Position numbers and translations under genes: made by a program | From: JAPXSY01 sp034003585 | GTDB taxonomy: Bacteria; Verrucomicrobiota; Kiritimatiellia; RFP12; UBA1067 | Direction: 5' to 3' | Assembly: GCA_034003585.1 (NCBI GenBank) | Contig: JAVEYH010000039.1 | Location: forward strand, 1 to 26,370 | DNA: 26,370 nt | Shown: one piece after another, positions 16,384 to 24,102 of the stretch | Position numbering within the stretch: the stretch's first letter is position 1 | How the letters are laid out: every line of letters begins with the position of its first letter | Notes under the pieces: model-generated | Database searches by the model: none | Told to the model about the DNA's origin: nothing | The model's input: only the letters and a program-made list of their open reading frames with translations

Positions 16384-17484
16384 TTACAGCGGGATTTCCT
16401 TGTAAATCGTTTCGATCTTGGCGGCGGCTTTGAGGCCTTCCAAATACTTCTCCACCGCGGCGCGAGATTTCTGCTGTTTCAGCTGGTTCCGGATCTGTTC
16501 GGGAGTGGGAACCTCCTGCAGTTTCTGCGGCTGTTCGGTTTTGACCAGGATGTGGGAAGCGGTCACCGAGGCCGGTTTGGCGGGCGTATCCCCTTTGGCT
16601 TCCGTGGCCGGCGTTTTGGCGGTCACCTTGATCAGGTGGTACCCGAAAGAGGTTTCCACGACATCCCCGACCTTGTTGATCTCCTGCGCGAAGGCGGCGT
16701 CCTCAAACGGCTTGACCATCTGCCCTGCGGTGAAGGTGCCCAGATCGCCGCCCTTTTCCTTGCTGGGGCAGTCGGAGTTGGCCTTGGCGAGTTCCGCAAA
16801 GTCCGCGCCCCCGTCCAGCTGTTTTTTGAGATTCTGGATTTTGGCTTTGCGTTCGGTGTTGACGGCGGTGAGACCCTTGTTGCTCTCCACGGTTTCATCG
16901 TTTTTCTTTTTGATGTCCGCGAGGGATTTCGTAACCTCTTCCTCATCGATGGCGATCCCGTCCAGCACGGTTTTCTTCAGCAGCTTGTCGATGACAAGTC
17001 CGTCCTCAAATTCGGCCCGGGCGGCCTTCTCTCCCAGCGGGGACTCTTTGAAATACTGTTCCGGCGTCTTGTTCTGGGGTTTGAGCGCTTCGGCGATCTT
17101 GCCGATCTGTTCTTTCCGGTCCGCCTCTGTCACCGCGACCGTTTGCTTCTTGGCCTCATCCAGCAGCAGGGTCTTCATGATGAACCCGTAGACCGCGCGC
17201 TGCTCAAAATATTTGCGCGCATCCTCCAGCTGGGCCTCGGGGATATTCTGCGCCTTCAGCAGGGCACCGACGACCTGATCCATTTCTTTGCGCAGATAGC
17301 GGGTCGCGTTGACCGAGGCGACCACCTCGTTCGGGTCTTTGGGGGTCTCAGGCGGTTGCGCGGCGGCCGCGGCCGGGGCGGCCGTATTCGCGGCCGGTTG
17401 CCCGTCCGCCTCTTTTTTGCATCCGCCGGTCAGGAACAGCGTGGTGGTCAGCGCGGTGCAGAGTATAGGTAAGCACTTCATCAT
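16384..17484 (-). CDS. Parvulin-type peptidyl-prolyl isomerase lipoprotein (SurA/PrsA-like), apparently permuted
   Basis: Likely a periplasm-facing folding chaperone. The 366-residue product has a signal peptide ending LFLTGGC22, a probable but imperfect lipobox, then an Ala/Pro-rich linker to about residue 50. A SurA-N-like helical region follows (about 55-200), rich in Lys/Glu. The parvulin core lies at about 214-288: GGADFAELAKANSDCPSKEK, GGDLGTFTAGQMVKPFEDAAF and TSFGYHLIKV (H283). The hallmark strand ASHILVK, normally first in the domain, is missing there and occurs afterwards at 309-315. The fold may therefore be circularly permuted. The start (17484, or Met2 at 17481) is backed by GGGAG 8 bases upstream. 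It lies 27 bases downstream of recO, so the two probably share the recO promoter. Confidence 0.88.
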   Translation of the reverse strand: MMKCLPILCTALTTTLFLTGGCKKEADGQPAANTAAPAAAAAQPPETPKDPNEVVASVNATRYLRKEMDQVVGALLKAQNIPEAQLEDARKYFEQRAVYGFIMKTLLLDEAKKQTVAVTEADRKEQIGKIAEALKPQNKTPEQYFKESPLGEKAARAEFEDGLVIDKLLKKTVLDGIAIDEEEVTKSLADIKKKNDETVESNKGLTAVNTERKAKIQNLKKQLDGGADFAELAKANSDCPSKEKGGDLGTFTAGQMVKPFEDAAFAQEINKVGDVVETSFGYHLIKVTAKTPATEAKGDTPAKPASVTASHILVKTEQPQKLQEVPTPEQIRNQLKQQKSRAAVEKYLEGLKAAAKIETIYKEIPL

Positions 17485-17511
17485 GAACCAATCTCCCGTA
17501 ATGCGGCGCAG

Positions 17512-18312
17512 TTACCGCATATGTGTTGTGTCGATCATCTCGAACGTGACACGCCGGACAGCCGAAGGCACATCGAGGTGAAACGGGATAAAGATACCAA
17601 GAAATCGGCATAAGCCAAGGAGAAGATTTTCGGGGGGGGGGGAGGGGGATGCCGCGGCGGGCCGGCGCGTCACGTTGCCGGCGGGTGGGGTCCCGAGCCG
17701 GCTGAAGCGGTGGAAGAGGGTGCGGACGCCACGGTGCAGCGTGATGACGGTGTCGCCCGGATGGTGCCGGGCGAGATGCGGGCAGACGAAGCGGCCGGAG
17801 GGGAGGGAGAATCGCATCCAGGTCTGTTCCGGGGGGTGGCAGAGGGGGCAGGTTGCGAAATCCGGCAGCAGCCCCAACAAGCGGAGCAGATGCGTCTCGT
17901 ACCAGGCGATCAGCTCGCGCGGGGCGCACGGGCCCGCCGTGAGGTGGTCAAGTGCGCAAGTCAGCAGTTCGAACAGCGCCGCGGCCTCCTGGTGACCGGC
18001 TGTTGTTTGGGCGGTCAGATCGGCAAGATACGCCGCGGCCGCGGCATGGCGCCAGTTTCGGCGTAACGCGTCGCGCAGGGTGACGGGCGAACACTCGCGG
18101 ATGGCATGCACTCCGCCGCGGTCCCTGCGGTAGAAGAGCAGGTCGCAGGTGTAGAAGAGGTCATACTGTCCCAGAAAGGCGCTTCTCGGACGGCAGGCCC
18201 CTTTCACGGCGGTCACGATCTTGCCGTGACCCGGTGTCAGCCAGGTCACCATCTGTGAGGTTTGGGACCAGGGTCGGATTTGCAGGGCAAGGGCTGGTGT
18301 CCGGATAATCAT
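17512..18312 (-). CDS. recO: DNA repair protein RecO
   Basis: Mediates RecFOR loading of RecA on gapped DNA and anneals single strands. The 266-residue product has the N-terminal OB-fold (TPALALQIRPWSQTSQMVTW, then LTPGHGKIVTAVKGACR, with LGQYDLFYTCDLLFY) and the helical domain with FELLTCALDHLTAG and WYETHLLRLLGLLPDF. A zinc-type cluster C155-x2-C158...C177-x-H179 follows. Near the C-terminus a run of 11 C on the coding strand (G-run 17632-17642) encodes part of SPSPPPENLL; slippage there would replace the last 39 or so residues. ATG 18312 has no clear Shine-Dalgarno but lies 20 bases after a -10-like GATACT. Confidence 0.9.
   Translation of the reverse strand: MIIRTPALALQIRPWSQTSQMVTWLTPGHGKIVTAVKGACRPRSAFLGQYDLFYTCDLLFYRRDRGGVHAIRECSPVTLRDALRRNWRHAAAAAYLADLTAQTTAGHQEAAALFELLTCALDHLTAGPCAPRELIAWYETHLLRLLGLLPDFATCPLCHPPEQTWMRFSLPSGRFVCPHLARHHPGDTVITLHRGVRTLFHRFSRLGTPPAGNVTRRPAAASPSPPPENLLLGLCRFLGIFIPFHLDVPSAVRRVTFEMIDTTHMR
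17632..17642. repeat. Eleven-base G (coding-strand C) homopolymer inside recO
   Basis: Eleven consecutive G, then A and five more G, occur within the recO 3' region. The reading frame is intact as given. Such tracts are prone to replication slippage and to sequencing error. Confidence 0.95.
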
Positions 18313-18332
18313 ACGTGTCCGATGTCAGGGTG

Positions 18333-18361
18333 AGTATCGCCTCTTTTGACGCGGCAGACAA
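18333..18361 (-). promoter_or_regulatory. Candidate promoter of recO
   Basis: On the minus strand TTGTCT, a 17-base spacer and GATACT lie 20 bases upstream of the recO start. Each hexamer matches the sigma-70 consensus at 4 of 6 positions. Confidence 0.42.
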
Positions 18362-18498
18362 GCCGGAAGACGGCAGTCCAGCCGTTCTGAAACGGGCTCC
18401 GCGCCCATTCGGCCGCGATGCCGGTATCGGGCATTCGGCCTGCGCGCCGATTTCGTTCCGGTCCCGGTCGCGGCTGTCAAATTTTGGAATGCGGCCGG

Positions 18499-18528
18499 TT
18501 GACAGGGGGTGAGGCAACCTGTTAAGGT
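18499..18528 (+). promoter_or_regulatory. Candidate promoter of the lysine-rich small protein
   Basis: A perfect TTGACA (18499-18504) is followed by an 18-base spacer and TAAGGT, which keeps the key T1, A2 and T6 positions. The distance to the start codon leaves a leader of about 70 bases, which contains the hairpin at 18540-18582. Confidence 0.4.
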
Positions 18529-18539
18529 GCGGCCAACTT

Positions 18540-18582
18540 GGGCGAGACGGCTGGGTTCCGCAATGCGGAAAACGGTTCGCCC
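18540..18582 (+). promoter_or_regulatory. Structured 5' leader of the small protein gene
   Basis: Two nested stems are visible: outer GGGCGA (18540-18545) with TCGCCC (18577-18582), and inner TTCCGC (18556-18561) with GCGGAA (18565-18570) around a 3-base AAT loop. The structure ends 9 bases before the Shine-Dalgarno, so it could influence translation. It matches no riboswitch class I know. Confidence 0.5.
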
Positions 18583-18603
18583 GTATCCTTCAGGAGGTAC
18601 GCC

Positions 18604-18705
18604 ATGTCCAAAAATCACGATGCCAAAAAAGAGGCGAAAAAGAAACCGACCAAGACGCTGAAAGAGAAGCGGCTGGAGAAAAAAGCCAAGAAAACGGCGC
18701 AGTGA
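18604..18705 (+). CDS. Small lysine-rich protein (33 aa), unknown function
   Basis: A very short gene with a near-ideal Shine-Dalgarno (AGGAGG, 18592-18597) placed 6 bases before ATG 18604. The product starts MSKNHDAKKEAKKKPTK and continues LKEKRLEKKAKKTAQ. Close to half the residues are Lys or Arg, with Glu interspersed and no hydrophobic core, so it should be a charged helix or disordered. Nucleic-acid or ribosome binding is plausible but is inference from composition. The gene has its own candidate promoter, a structured leader and a following hairpin, so it looks like an independent unit. It lies between divergent recO and the downstream glycosidase. Confidence 0.75.
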   Translation: MSKNHDAKKEAKKKPTKTLKEKRLEKKAKKTAQ

Positions 18706-18713
18706 CCTCTTCG

Positions 18714-18749
18714 CGCGCTCCGGCGTAACCGGGGCGCGATCCTTTCCTT
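18714..18749 (+). terminator. Probable terminator after the small protein gene
   Basis: A 10-bp stem with one G-T wobble (18714-18723 with 18729-18738) has a 5-base loop. It is followed by a pyrimidine-rich stretch (ATCCTTTCCTT) rather than a clean T-run. It lies 8 bases after the small gene stop. Confidence 0.6.
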
Positions 18750-18785
18750 GGTTTTTCTGGCATGGGGGTTGCTCCCCAATCCGGC

Positions 18786-21107
18786 ATGATGATGCGTTTC
18801 CGTCCGATCCTTCTCTCCCTGCTCTGTGCGTCCGGGGTTTCCGGAACGCGCGCCGACCCGGCCGGTGTTCCGCTCGGGATGGCGGGTGGCGCGGGCGGTG
18901 CGGTTATGCCGTTGCCGCAGCGTTTGGGGGTGGCCTTTCCCGGCGAAGTGAACGTGCCGTTGGCGGCGGCCGCTCCGGGACAATGGCTTCGGGCCGAGGC
19001 GCTGCATCTGACGGTGGCCTGGCCCGATGGGAAACCGGAGCGGGTCGGGGCGCTGGTTTGGCTCAAAGACCGGGACGCGTTCTGGCACCAGTACCTCATC
19101 CCGCAAAGCGGGGAGGAGAAGGAAACCAACCTGTGGGTCATTCCGTTCCGGCCCGGGGCCGCGGGATGGCAGACGCCGGGGCACACGCTGGCCTGGCACC
19201 ATCGTGTCCGGCTCAATCCGCAGAGCGTGGGGGTCCGCCTTTTCGGAGACTCGGTCTTCACCGGAAAGTGCGTTCTGGTGTCGGCAGCCCTCGCGCCGCA
19301 GCCGTCCGCGTCGCCGCCCGAGATCGCGAAGGTGAGGCCGCTGACCCGTTCCGCGCGTGCCTATGCCTTGTACGAAGCGCGGTTTGATCTGCCCGACCGC
19401 TATGACAATCCCTTCGATCCCGGTCAGATTGACGCAGGTGCGATCGTGATCACACCCTCCGGCCTGACGAATGCGATCCACGCCTTCTACTATCAGCCCC
19501 ATTACCGGCTGGAGGACGAACTCGGCCAGCCGGTTGAACCGGACGGCCAGCCCGAATGGCGTATCCGGTACTGTCCGCGCGAAGCGGGCGAGCACCGGGT
19601 CTCTCTGGTGGCGCGCGATGCGCACGGCGAAACGACGCTCACGAACGCACTCCGCTTCCAAGCCGCTCCGGCGGATCCGGAAGCGATGCGTTTTATCCGG
19701 GTTTCGCAAAAGGATCCGCGGTTTTTCGAGTCGGATGACGGACGGCTCTTTTACCCGATCGGCCACAACGTGCGTTCGGCGACGGATTCTCGGATGGATG
19801 ATAAGTTCCCCTGGGTGTTCCGGCAGGAGGAGGGGCCGACCGCCTATCGCCGGTATTTCAGCCGCATGCGGGCGAATGGCGAGAACATCGCGGAAGTCTG
19901 GATGAGCGCGTGGTCGCTCGGACTGGAGTGGACCGAAGGCGTGAGTGGGTATCACGGGGCGAACGATTACCACATGGGCAACGCATGGGAGCTGGACCGT
20001 GTGATCGATCTCGCCCACACGCACCGCCTGTACATCAACCTGGTGTTGAATTACCACGGCCGCATCAGCACGTGGTGCGATCCGGAATGGCACCTGCATC
20101 CTTACAACAAAGCGACTCCCGGAGGTTGGCTCACCCGGCCGCTCGAGTTTTTCAGCGACGAGCGGGCGATGGAGATGCAGCGCCGCTTCTGCCGCTACAC
20201 GCAGGCGCGCTGGGGATGGGCCCCCGCGATTTTCGGCTATGAATTATGCAGCGAAATCAACCTCACGGGGCACGAAACCCATCACAAAACCCACTTCGAC
20301 CCAGCGGTCGTGGCCTGGTGCCGCACCCTCGGCGGGTATCTCAAAAACATCGATGCCTACGGCCATCTGGTTTCCGCGCATGTGTCCAACGATTACACGT
20401 TTCTCAACCCCGCCCTCTGCAATCTGGCGGAGGTGGATTTCAATCCCCTGGACGCCTATCATCACGGGCAGCCCGAGCGCATCATTCCGCTGGTGGCGGC
20501 GACCGCTGACGCCGGCGCGGCGTTCAGCAAGCCGATCCTCATCACTGAGTTCGGCGGTTCGCCCATGGCCGCGGGGCGCGAGCATCTTCTGATTGAACAG
20601 CATGCCGCGCTGTGGGCCGGCGCCTGCGTGCCGTTGTCCGGTGTGCCGATGTTCTGGTGGTGGCAGGTGGTCGATGAGAACGACCTGTACGGACGGTATG
20701 CCGCGGTCAAAACCTTCATGACGGGCATCGATCCCCGCAATGTCCTCGCCAAACGGGTGAAACCGGTGCTGGGCGTGCCGGAAAACGGGGATGCCGCGTT
20801 GCTCAAACAATATGACGCGGTGGGCACCGCCGCCCCGGAAACGCTCCGCGGCTATGTGTACCCGGTGCGGTTCGCCCGCGGGGGCGGCAAGTTGCCGGTC
20901 GCCGCGCACCTGACCGTTACGGTTTCCGGCATGACGCCGGGGATCTTTCGCGTGGAGGTTTGCGAGACCGCCACCGGCAATCCGGTGCGGCGCTTTGATG
21001 TCCGGACGGCGGACGGCGCCTTGGCGATCCCGTTGCCGCCTTTCTCTCCGGACTGCGCGTTCAAAGCGCATCTGCTGACGCCGCTGGCGGCCAAGCCCGC
21101 CCCCTGA
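18786..21107 (+). CDS. Secreted glycoside hydrolase with DUF5060 domain and clan GH-A barrel
   Basis: Likely a secreted glycosidase acting on a complex glycan. From ATG 18786 the product has 773 residues. Residues 1-23 form a signal peptide (three consecutive Met codons allow small start shifts; 18762 would add 8 residues). A beta-sandwich, possibly carbohydrate-binding, spans about 45-170. DUF5060 follows at about 190-295 (YALYEARFDLPDRYDNPF, VITPSGLTNAIHAFYYQP). The TIM barrel spans about 300-700, with FFESDDGRLFYPIGHNVR at the front, candidate acid/base E490 in IFGYELCSEINLTG and nucleophile E588 in ILITEFGGSP. A small beta domain ends the protein. No transporter or catabolic gene is adjacent, so it appears to be an orphan enzyme. 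The class is well supported; the substrate is unknown. Confidence 0.87.
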   Translation: MMMRFRPILLSLLCASGVSGTRADPAGVPLGMAGGAGGAVMPLPQRLGVAFPGEVNVPLAAAAPGQWLRAEALHLTVAWPDGKPERVGALVWLKDRDAFWHQYLIPQSGEEKETNLWVIPFRPGAAGWQTPGHTLAWHHRVRLNPQSVGVRLFGDSVFTGKCVLVSAALAPQPSASPPEIAKVRPLTRSARAYALYEARFDLPDRYDNPFDPGQIDAGAIVITPSGLTNAIHAFYYQPHYRLEDELGQPVEPDGQPEWRIRYCPREAGEHRVSLVARDAHGETTLTNALRFQAAPADPEAMRFIRVSQKDPRFFESDDGRLFYPIGHNVRSATDSRMDDKFPWVFRQEEGPTAYRRYFSRMRANGENIAEVWMSAWSLGLEWTEGVSGYHGANDYHMGNAWELDRVIDLAHTHRLYINLVLNYHGRISTWCDPEWHLHPYNKATPGGWLTRPLEFFSDERAMEMQRRFCRYTQARWGWAPAIFGYELCSEINLTGHETHHKTHFDPAVVAWCRTLGGYLKNIDAYGHLVSAHVSNDYTFLNPALCNLAEVDFNPLDAYHHGQPERIIPLVAATADAGAAFSKPILITEFGGSPMAAGREHLLIEQHAALWAGACVPLSGVPMFWWWQVVDENDLYGRYAAVKTFMTGIDPRNVLAKRVKPVLGVPENGDAALLKQYDAVGTAAPETLRGYVYPVRFARGGGKLPVAAHLTVTVSGMTPGIFRVEVCETATGNPVRRFDVRTADGALAIPLPPFSPDCAFKAHLLTPLAAKPAP

Positions 21108-21125
21108 CCCGTGCGGACATGACCG

Positions 21126-21157
21126 GGGTGCGATGCAACGTTGTTGAAGCCGCACCC
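21126..21157 (+). other. Two-tier hairpin after the DUF5060 glycosidase gene
   Basis: GGGTGCG (21126-21132) pairs with CGCACCC (21151-21157). Inside, CAAC (21136-21139) pairs with GTTG (21143-21146) around a 3-base loop. It lies 18 bases after the stop. Only a short ATTTA follows, so termination is possible but not proven. Confidence 0.5.
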
Positions 21158-21207
21158 GATTTAGGAATCACACCGAATGGCCGGGGGTGGACGGACGGGG
21201 GGCCGCG

Positions 21208-21216
21208 TGGTACCAT
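21208..21216 (+). promoter_or_regulatory. Candidate extended -10 upstream of the helicase gene
   Basis: TGG-TACCAT ends 12 bases before ATG 21229, which would leave a leader of about 5 bases. It resembles the TGG-TATAAA element upstream of the flippase gene. No -35 was identified. Confidence 0.3.
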
Positions 21217-21228
21217 ACGGGCCAAGGT

Positions 21229-23766
21229 ATGACGAGGTGCGCTTCACAGATTGAAACGGTGGAAAACCTGTTGCGGACGCGGTTCGAACGGCAAATCCGG
21301 GCGCGTCAGGTGATGCCGCCTGAGGCGGCGCGGCTCGCGCCGTTTCCCGCGGGGCTCGACCCGCGGCTGGCCGCGGTGTTGCGCGATAGCGGAATCGGGC
21401 GGCTCTATTCCCACCAGGCCGAAGCGTTCGAGTCGGTCGCGGCGGGGCGGGACACGGTGCTGGTGTCGCGCACGGCCTCCGGAAAGACGCTGGCGTTTCT
21501 GCTGCCGATTCTCAGCGATTACTGTGCGGCGGAAGCCCCGTTCGGCGTGTTGCTGCTCTATCCCACCAAGGCCCTCTCGCGGGATCAGGAGGGCACGCTC
21601 GGCGCGCTGCTCAAGGCGGCGCTCGATACCCGCAGGCTGGGCACCTTTGACGGGGACACGCCCCGCGAGGAGCGGGCCCGCATCATGAAGGGCGCGGATT
21701 TTGTGATCACCAACCCGGACATGCTGCACGCCGGACTCCTCCCGAATCATCACCGCGGGTGGCGCGATTTCCTGGGCCGGCTGAAGTACATTGTGGTGGA
21801 TGAGGTGCACGCGTACCGGGGCGCGTTCGGTTCGCACGTCTCCAACGTCTTCCGCCGCCTGTTGCGGGTCTGCGCGATGCACGGCTCGCATCCGCGCTTC
21901 GTCTGCTGTTCGGCGACGGTGGGCAATCCCGGCGAACATGTGGCGGCGCTGTTCCACCGGCCGTTCACGGTAATCGACACGGACGGCTCGCCGCGCCCGC
22001 AACGGGACCTGTACCTGATCAATCCGCCGCTGCGGGAGAGTGCGGGATCCGCGCGTTTCCGCAAGGGCCCGTCGTCCGTTTCGATTCCGGTGATCCGCGC
22101 GGCCACGGCGGCGGGGGTGCGCACGATCTGTTTCTGCCGCGCGAGGCAGCAGGTGGAGCGCCTGTGGCGGGCGGTCACGGACGGGCATCCCGAGCTGCGG
22201 GACCAGGTCAAACCGTACCGCGGCGGCCTGCTGCCGGCCGAGCGGCGGCAATTGGAGAAGGATCTGTTCGAAGGCCGCATCACCACCATCATCACGACCA
22301 ACGCCCTGGAACTGGGCATCGACATCGGCGATCTGGACGTGTGCATTCTGTCCGGCCATCCCGGCAGCATGGCGAGTTTCTGGCAGCAGGCGGGCCGCGT
22401 GGGCCGAAAGGGGAACCGCGCGCTGATTCTGTTTGTGGCGCAGGACGCGCCGGTGGACCAGTATCTCGTGCACCACCCCGAGTTCATCACCGGCGCGCCG
22501 ATCGAGCAGGCCTGGCTCAACGCGGACAACCCGTACATTGTGCTGCAGCATCTGCCCTGCGCGGCGCATGAGCACCCGTTGCGCGATGCGGAGCCGCTCT
22601 TCGCCTCACGCGCCTATGACGCGGCCCTGGAAATCCTGAAGGAGGACGGGACGCTCAAGCCGTATAAGGGGTGCTGGCGGTATGCCCTGCCGGACTATCC
22701 CGCGCGGGGCGTCAACCTGCGGGGCATGACCGATTACAACGTGGACATCGTGTGCGGCGGCGAGGTCATCGGGCAGATCGATCCGATCGGCGCGCGCGCG
22801 GAGCTCTACAAGGACGCGATCTACCAGCATCTCGGACGCCGCTACATGTCCATGGACTTGGATTTGGAAAAGAAACTCTGCCGCGTCGAGCCGGTGCAGG
22901 TGGAGTACTACACCGAGTCCGAATGGGAGAGCCGCCTCGACCTGACGGCGGAAGAGGGGCGCCAGACGCTTAACGGGGCCGATCTCCGGTTCGGCGCGCT
23001 GCACGTGAACAAACAGCCCAAGCTGTTCAAGAAAGTCCGCGAACGGACCTACGAGAATGTGGGGTACGGCCCCATCACGCTGCCGCCGTTCGAATATGAC
23101 ACGACCGGCTTCGCCCTGCGCGCGCCCGATGCGTGGGCCCAGGCCCTGAACGCGAAGGACAAGCGGCTGGTTCCCGCCGCGCTTTTCGGGATGCGCCACA
23201 TCCTGCGTCACGCCGCGTCGAGCGTCAGCATGGCCGATCCGGGTGACCTCGAGACGGATCTCGCGCCGCTCGACACCGAAGAACACCCAACGCCGAACGC
23301 GGAACGCGCAACCGTCAGGGGGGAGGGGGTTACGCCTCCGCCGGGGTGGGAGCGCATGGCGTTTGAGAGCGCCCTTTTCCTCTACGACAAGCTGGAGGGC
23401 GGGGCGGGGTATGCGGAGAAGGTTTTCGAGCGGATCCGGGAGACGCTGGCCCTGTGCCGGGACATGATCCGCGAATGCACGTGCGAAAACGGCTGTCCCG
23501 CGTGTGTGCCGCCGCTGCCTCCCGGGGTGAACGACGAGGATCTGGAACTCTTTCTGATTGAGTCCGATGCGGTGCGCGTCTGCACGCTGAGTTTTGCGGA
23601 CGCGCTGCTGGAGGGGGTGATCCGCGTGCCGGAAGTCAAGACCGTGAAGCGTGACCGCGGGCAGGCGGTGATTGCGCCCGAACCTGACCTGGAGGCGATC
23701 CGGCTGCGCGAGAAACTCAACCGCGCGTCAAACATTCTCCGGAACAAACGCAAGCGGGAGTACTAG
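21229..23766 (+). CDS. MrfA/YprA-like superfamily 2 helicase with DUF1998-type Cys cluster
   Basis: Probably an ATP-dependent DNA helicase in repair; B. subtilis MrfA of this family acts in mitomycin-lesion repair. The 845-residue product has motif I SRTASGKT (80-87), motif II DEVH (191-194) and motif III SAT (228-230). Helicase-C has TTNALELGIDIGDLD and motif VI QQAGRVGRKGN. The C-terminal part ends with four Cys in a C743...C750-x-C752-x3-C756-x2-C759 arrangement, as in the DUF1998 metal-binding domain. An unusual hydrophilic insertion lies at about residues 684-700. ATG 21229 is preferred; an in-frame GTG at 21187 would add 14 residues but lies upstream of the candidate -10. No MrfB-like nuclease gene is adjacent. 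Confidence 0.9.
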   Translation: MTRCASQIETVENLLRTRFERQIRARQVMPPEAARLAPFPAGLDPRLAAVLRDSGIGRLYSHQAEAFESVAAGRDTVLVSRTASGKTLAFLLPILSDYCAAEAPFGVLLLYPTKALSRDQEGTLGALLKAALDTRRLGTFDGDTPREERARIMKGADFVITNPDMLHAGLLPNHHRGWRDFLGRLKYIVVDEVHAYRGAFGSHVSNVFRRLLRVCAMHGSHPRFVCCSATVGNPGEHVAALFHRPFTVIDTDGSPRPQRDLYLINPPLRESAGSARFRKGPSSVSIPVIRAATAAGVRTICFCRARQQVERLWRAVTDGHPELRDQVKPYRGGLLPAERRQLEKDLFEGRITTIITTNALELGIDIGDLDVCILSGHPGSMASFWQQAGRVGRKGNRALILFVAQDAPVDQYLVHHPEFITGAPIEQAWLNADNPYIVLQHLPCAAHEHPLRDAEPLFASRAYDAALEILKEDGTLKPYKGCWRYALPDYPARGVNLRGMTDYNVDIVCGGEVIGQIDPIGARAELYKDAIYQHLGRRYMSMDLDLEKKLCRVEPVQVEYYTESEWESRLDLTAEEGRQTLNGADLRFGALHVNKQPKLFKKVRERTYENVGYGPITLPPFEYDTTGFALRAPDAWAQALNAKDKRLVPAALFGMRHILRHAASSVSMADPGDLETDLAPLDTEEHPTPNAERATVRGEGVTPPPGWERMAFESALFLYDKLEGGAGYAEKVFERIRETLALCRDMIRECTCENGCPACVPPLPPGVNDEDLELFLIESDAVRVCTLSFADALLEGVIRVPEVKTVKRDRGQAVIAPEPDLEAIRLREKLNRASNILRNKRKREY
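23280..23314. repeat. Heptamer array (NNAACGC-type units) inside the helicase gene
   Basis: Three perfect-core units CCAACGC, CGAACGC and GGAACGC lie head to tail at 23287-23307, flanked by degenerate units (AGAACAC before, GCAACCG after). The 7-base period continues in frame and encodes the hydrophilic stretch EEHPTPNAERATV. Confidence 0.7.
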
Positions 23767-23831
23767 GAAACGGGCAAAGCGAGTTCCCGGTTTCGACCGC
23801 TCGCCGGAATCCGGGTTCCCGGCGAAGGCGT

Positions 23832-24080
23832 TCAGGCCTTGGGGCCTTCAACCTTCTCCGGCTCCTCTTTCTTGATGTCGTCGACGATCTCCTTGACCTT
23901 TTCGTTGGCCAGTTTCTCGCCTTCGTCCTTGCCCTTCTTGAACTCGCCCAGGCTGCGGCCCAGCGAGCGCGCGAGGTCGGGCAGCTTTTTCCCGCCGAAC
24001 AGCACCAGAATGATCGCCAGCACGACCAGCAGTTCGGTCGGCCCGACATTCATCCCCAGAAAACCTGCGGGTAGTGTCAT
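23832..24080 (-). CDS. tatA: Twin-arginine translocase subunit TatA/TatE
   Basis: Forms the oligomeric pore component of the Tat system, which exports folded proteins. The 82-residue product has the short N-terminal membrane helix (VGPTELLVVLAIILVLF), the FGGKKLPDLARSLGRSLGEF hinge and amphipathic helix, and a charged Glu/Lys tail. The start is decided by a strong Shine-Dalgarno (AAGGAGG, 5 bases before ATG 24080); an in-frame Met10 exists. It lies 22 bases downstream of smpB. No tatB or tatC is in the window. TatB is unlikely given the short tail and FGG motif. Confidence 0.93.
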   Translation of the reverse strand: MTLPAGFLGMNVGPTELLVVLAIILVLFGGKKLPDLARSLGRSLGEFKKGKDEGEKLANEKVKEIVDDIKKEEPEKVEGPKA

Positions 24081-24102
24081 ATGCTCCTCCTTGTTTGAAA
24101 CC

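Noticed and set aside
18615..20099. A 494-codon minus-strand frame opposite the small protein and DUF5060 genes
   Set aside because: No recognisable domain; it runs antisense to genes with Shine-Dalgarno, signal peptide and catalytic motifs.
21244..22575. A 443-codon minus-strand frame opposite the helicase
   Set aside because: Arg-rich translation without domains; helicase motifs I, II, III and VI are on the other strand.
23767..23831. Imperfect inverted repeats between the convergent helicase and tatA genes
   Set aside because: Stems have bulges and no T-tract on either strand, so a terminator call is not supported.
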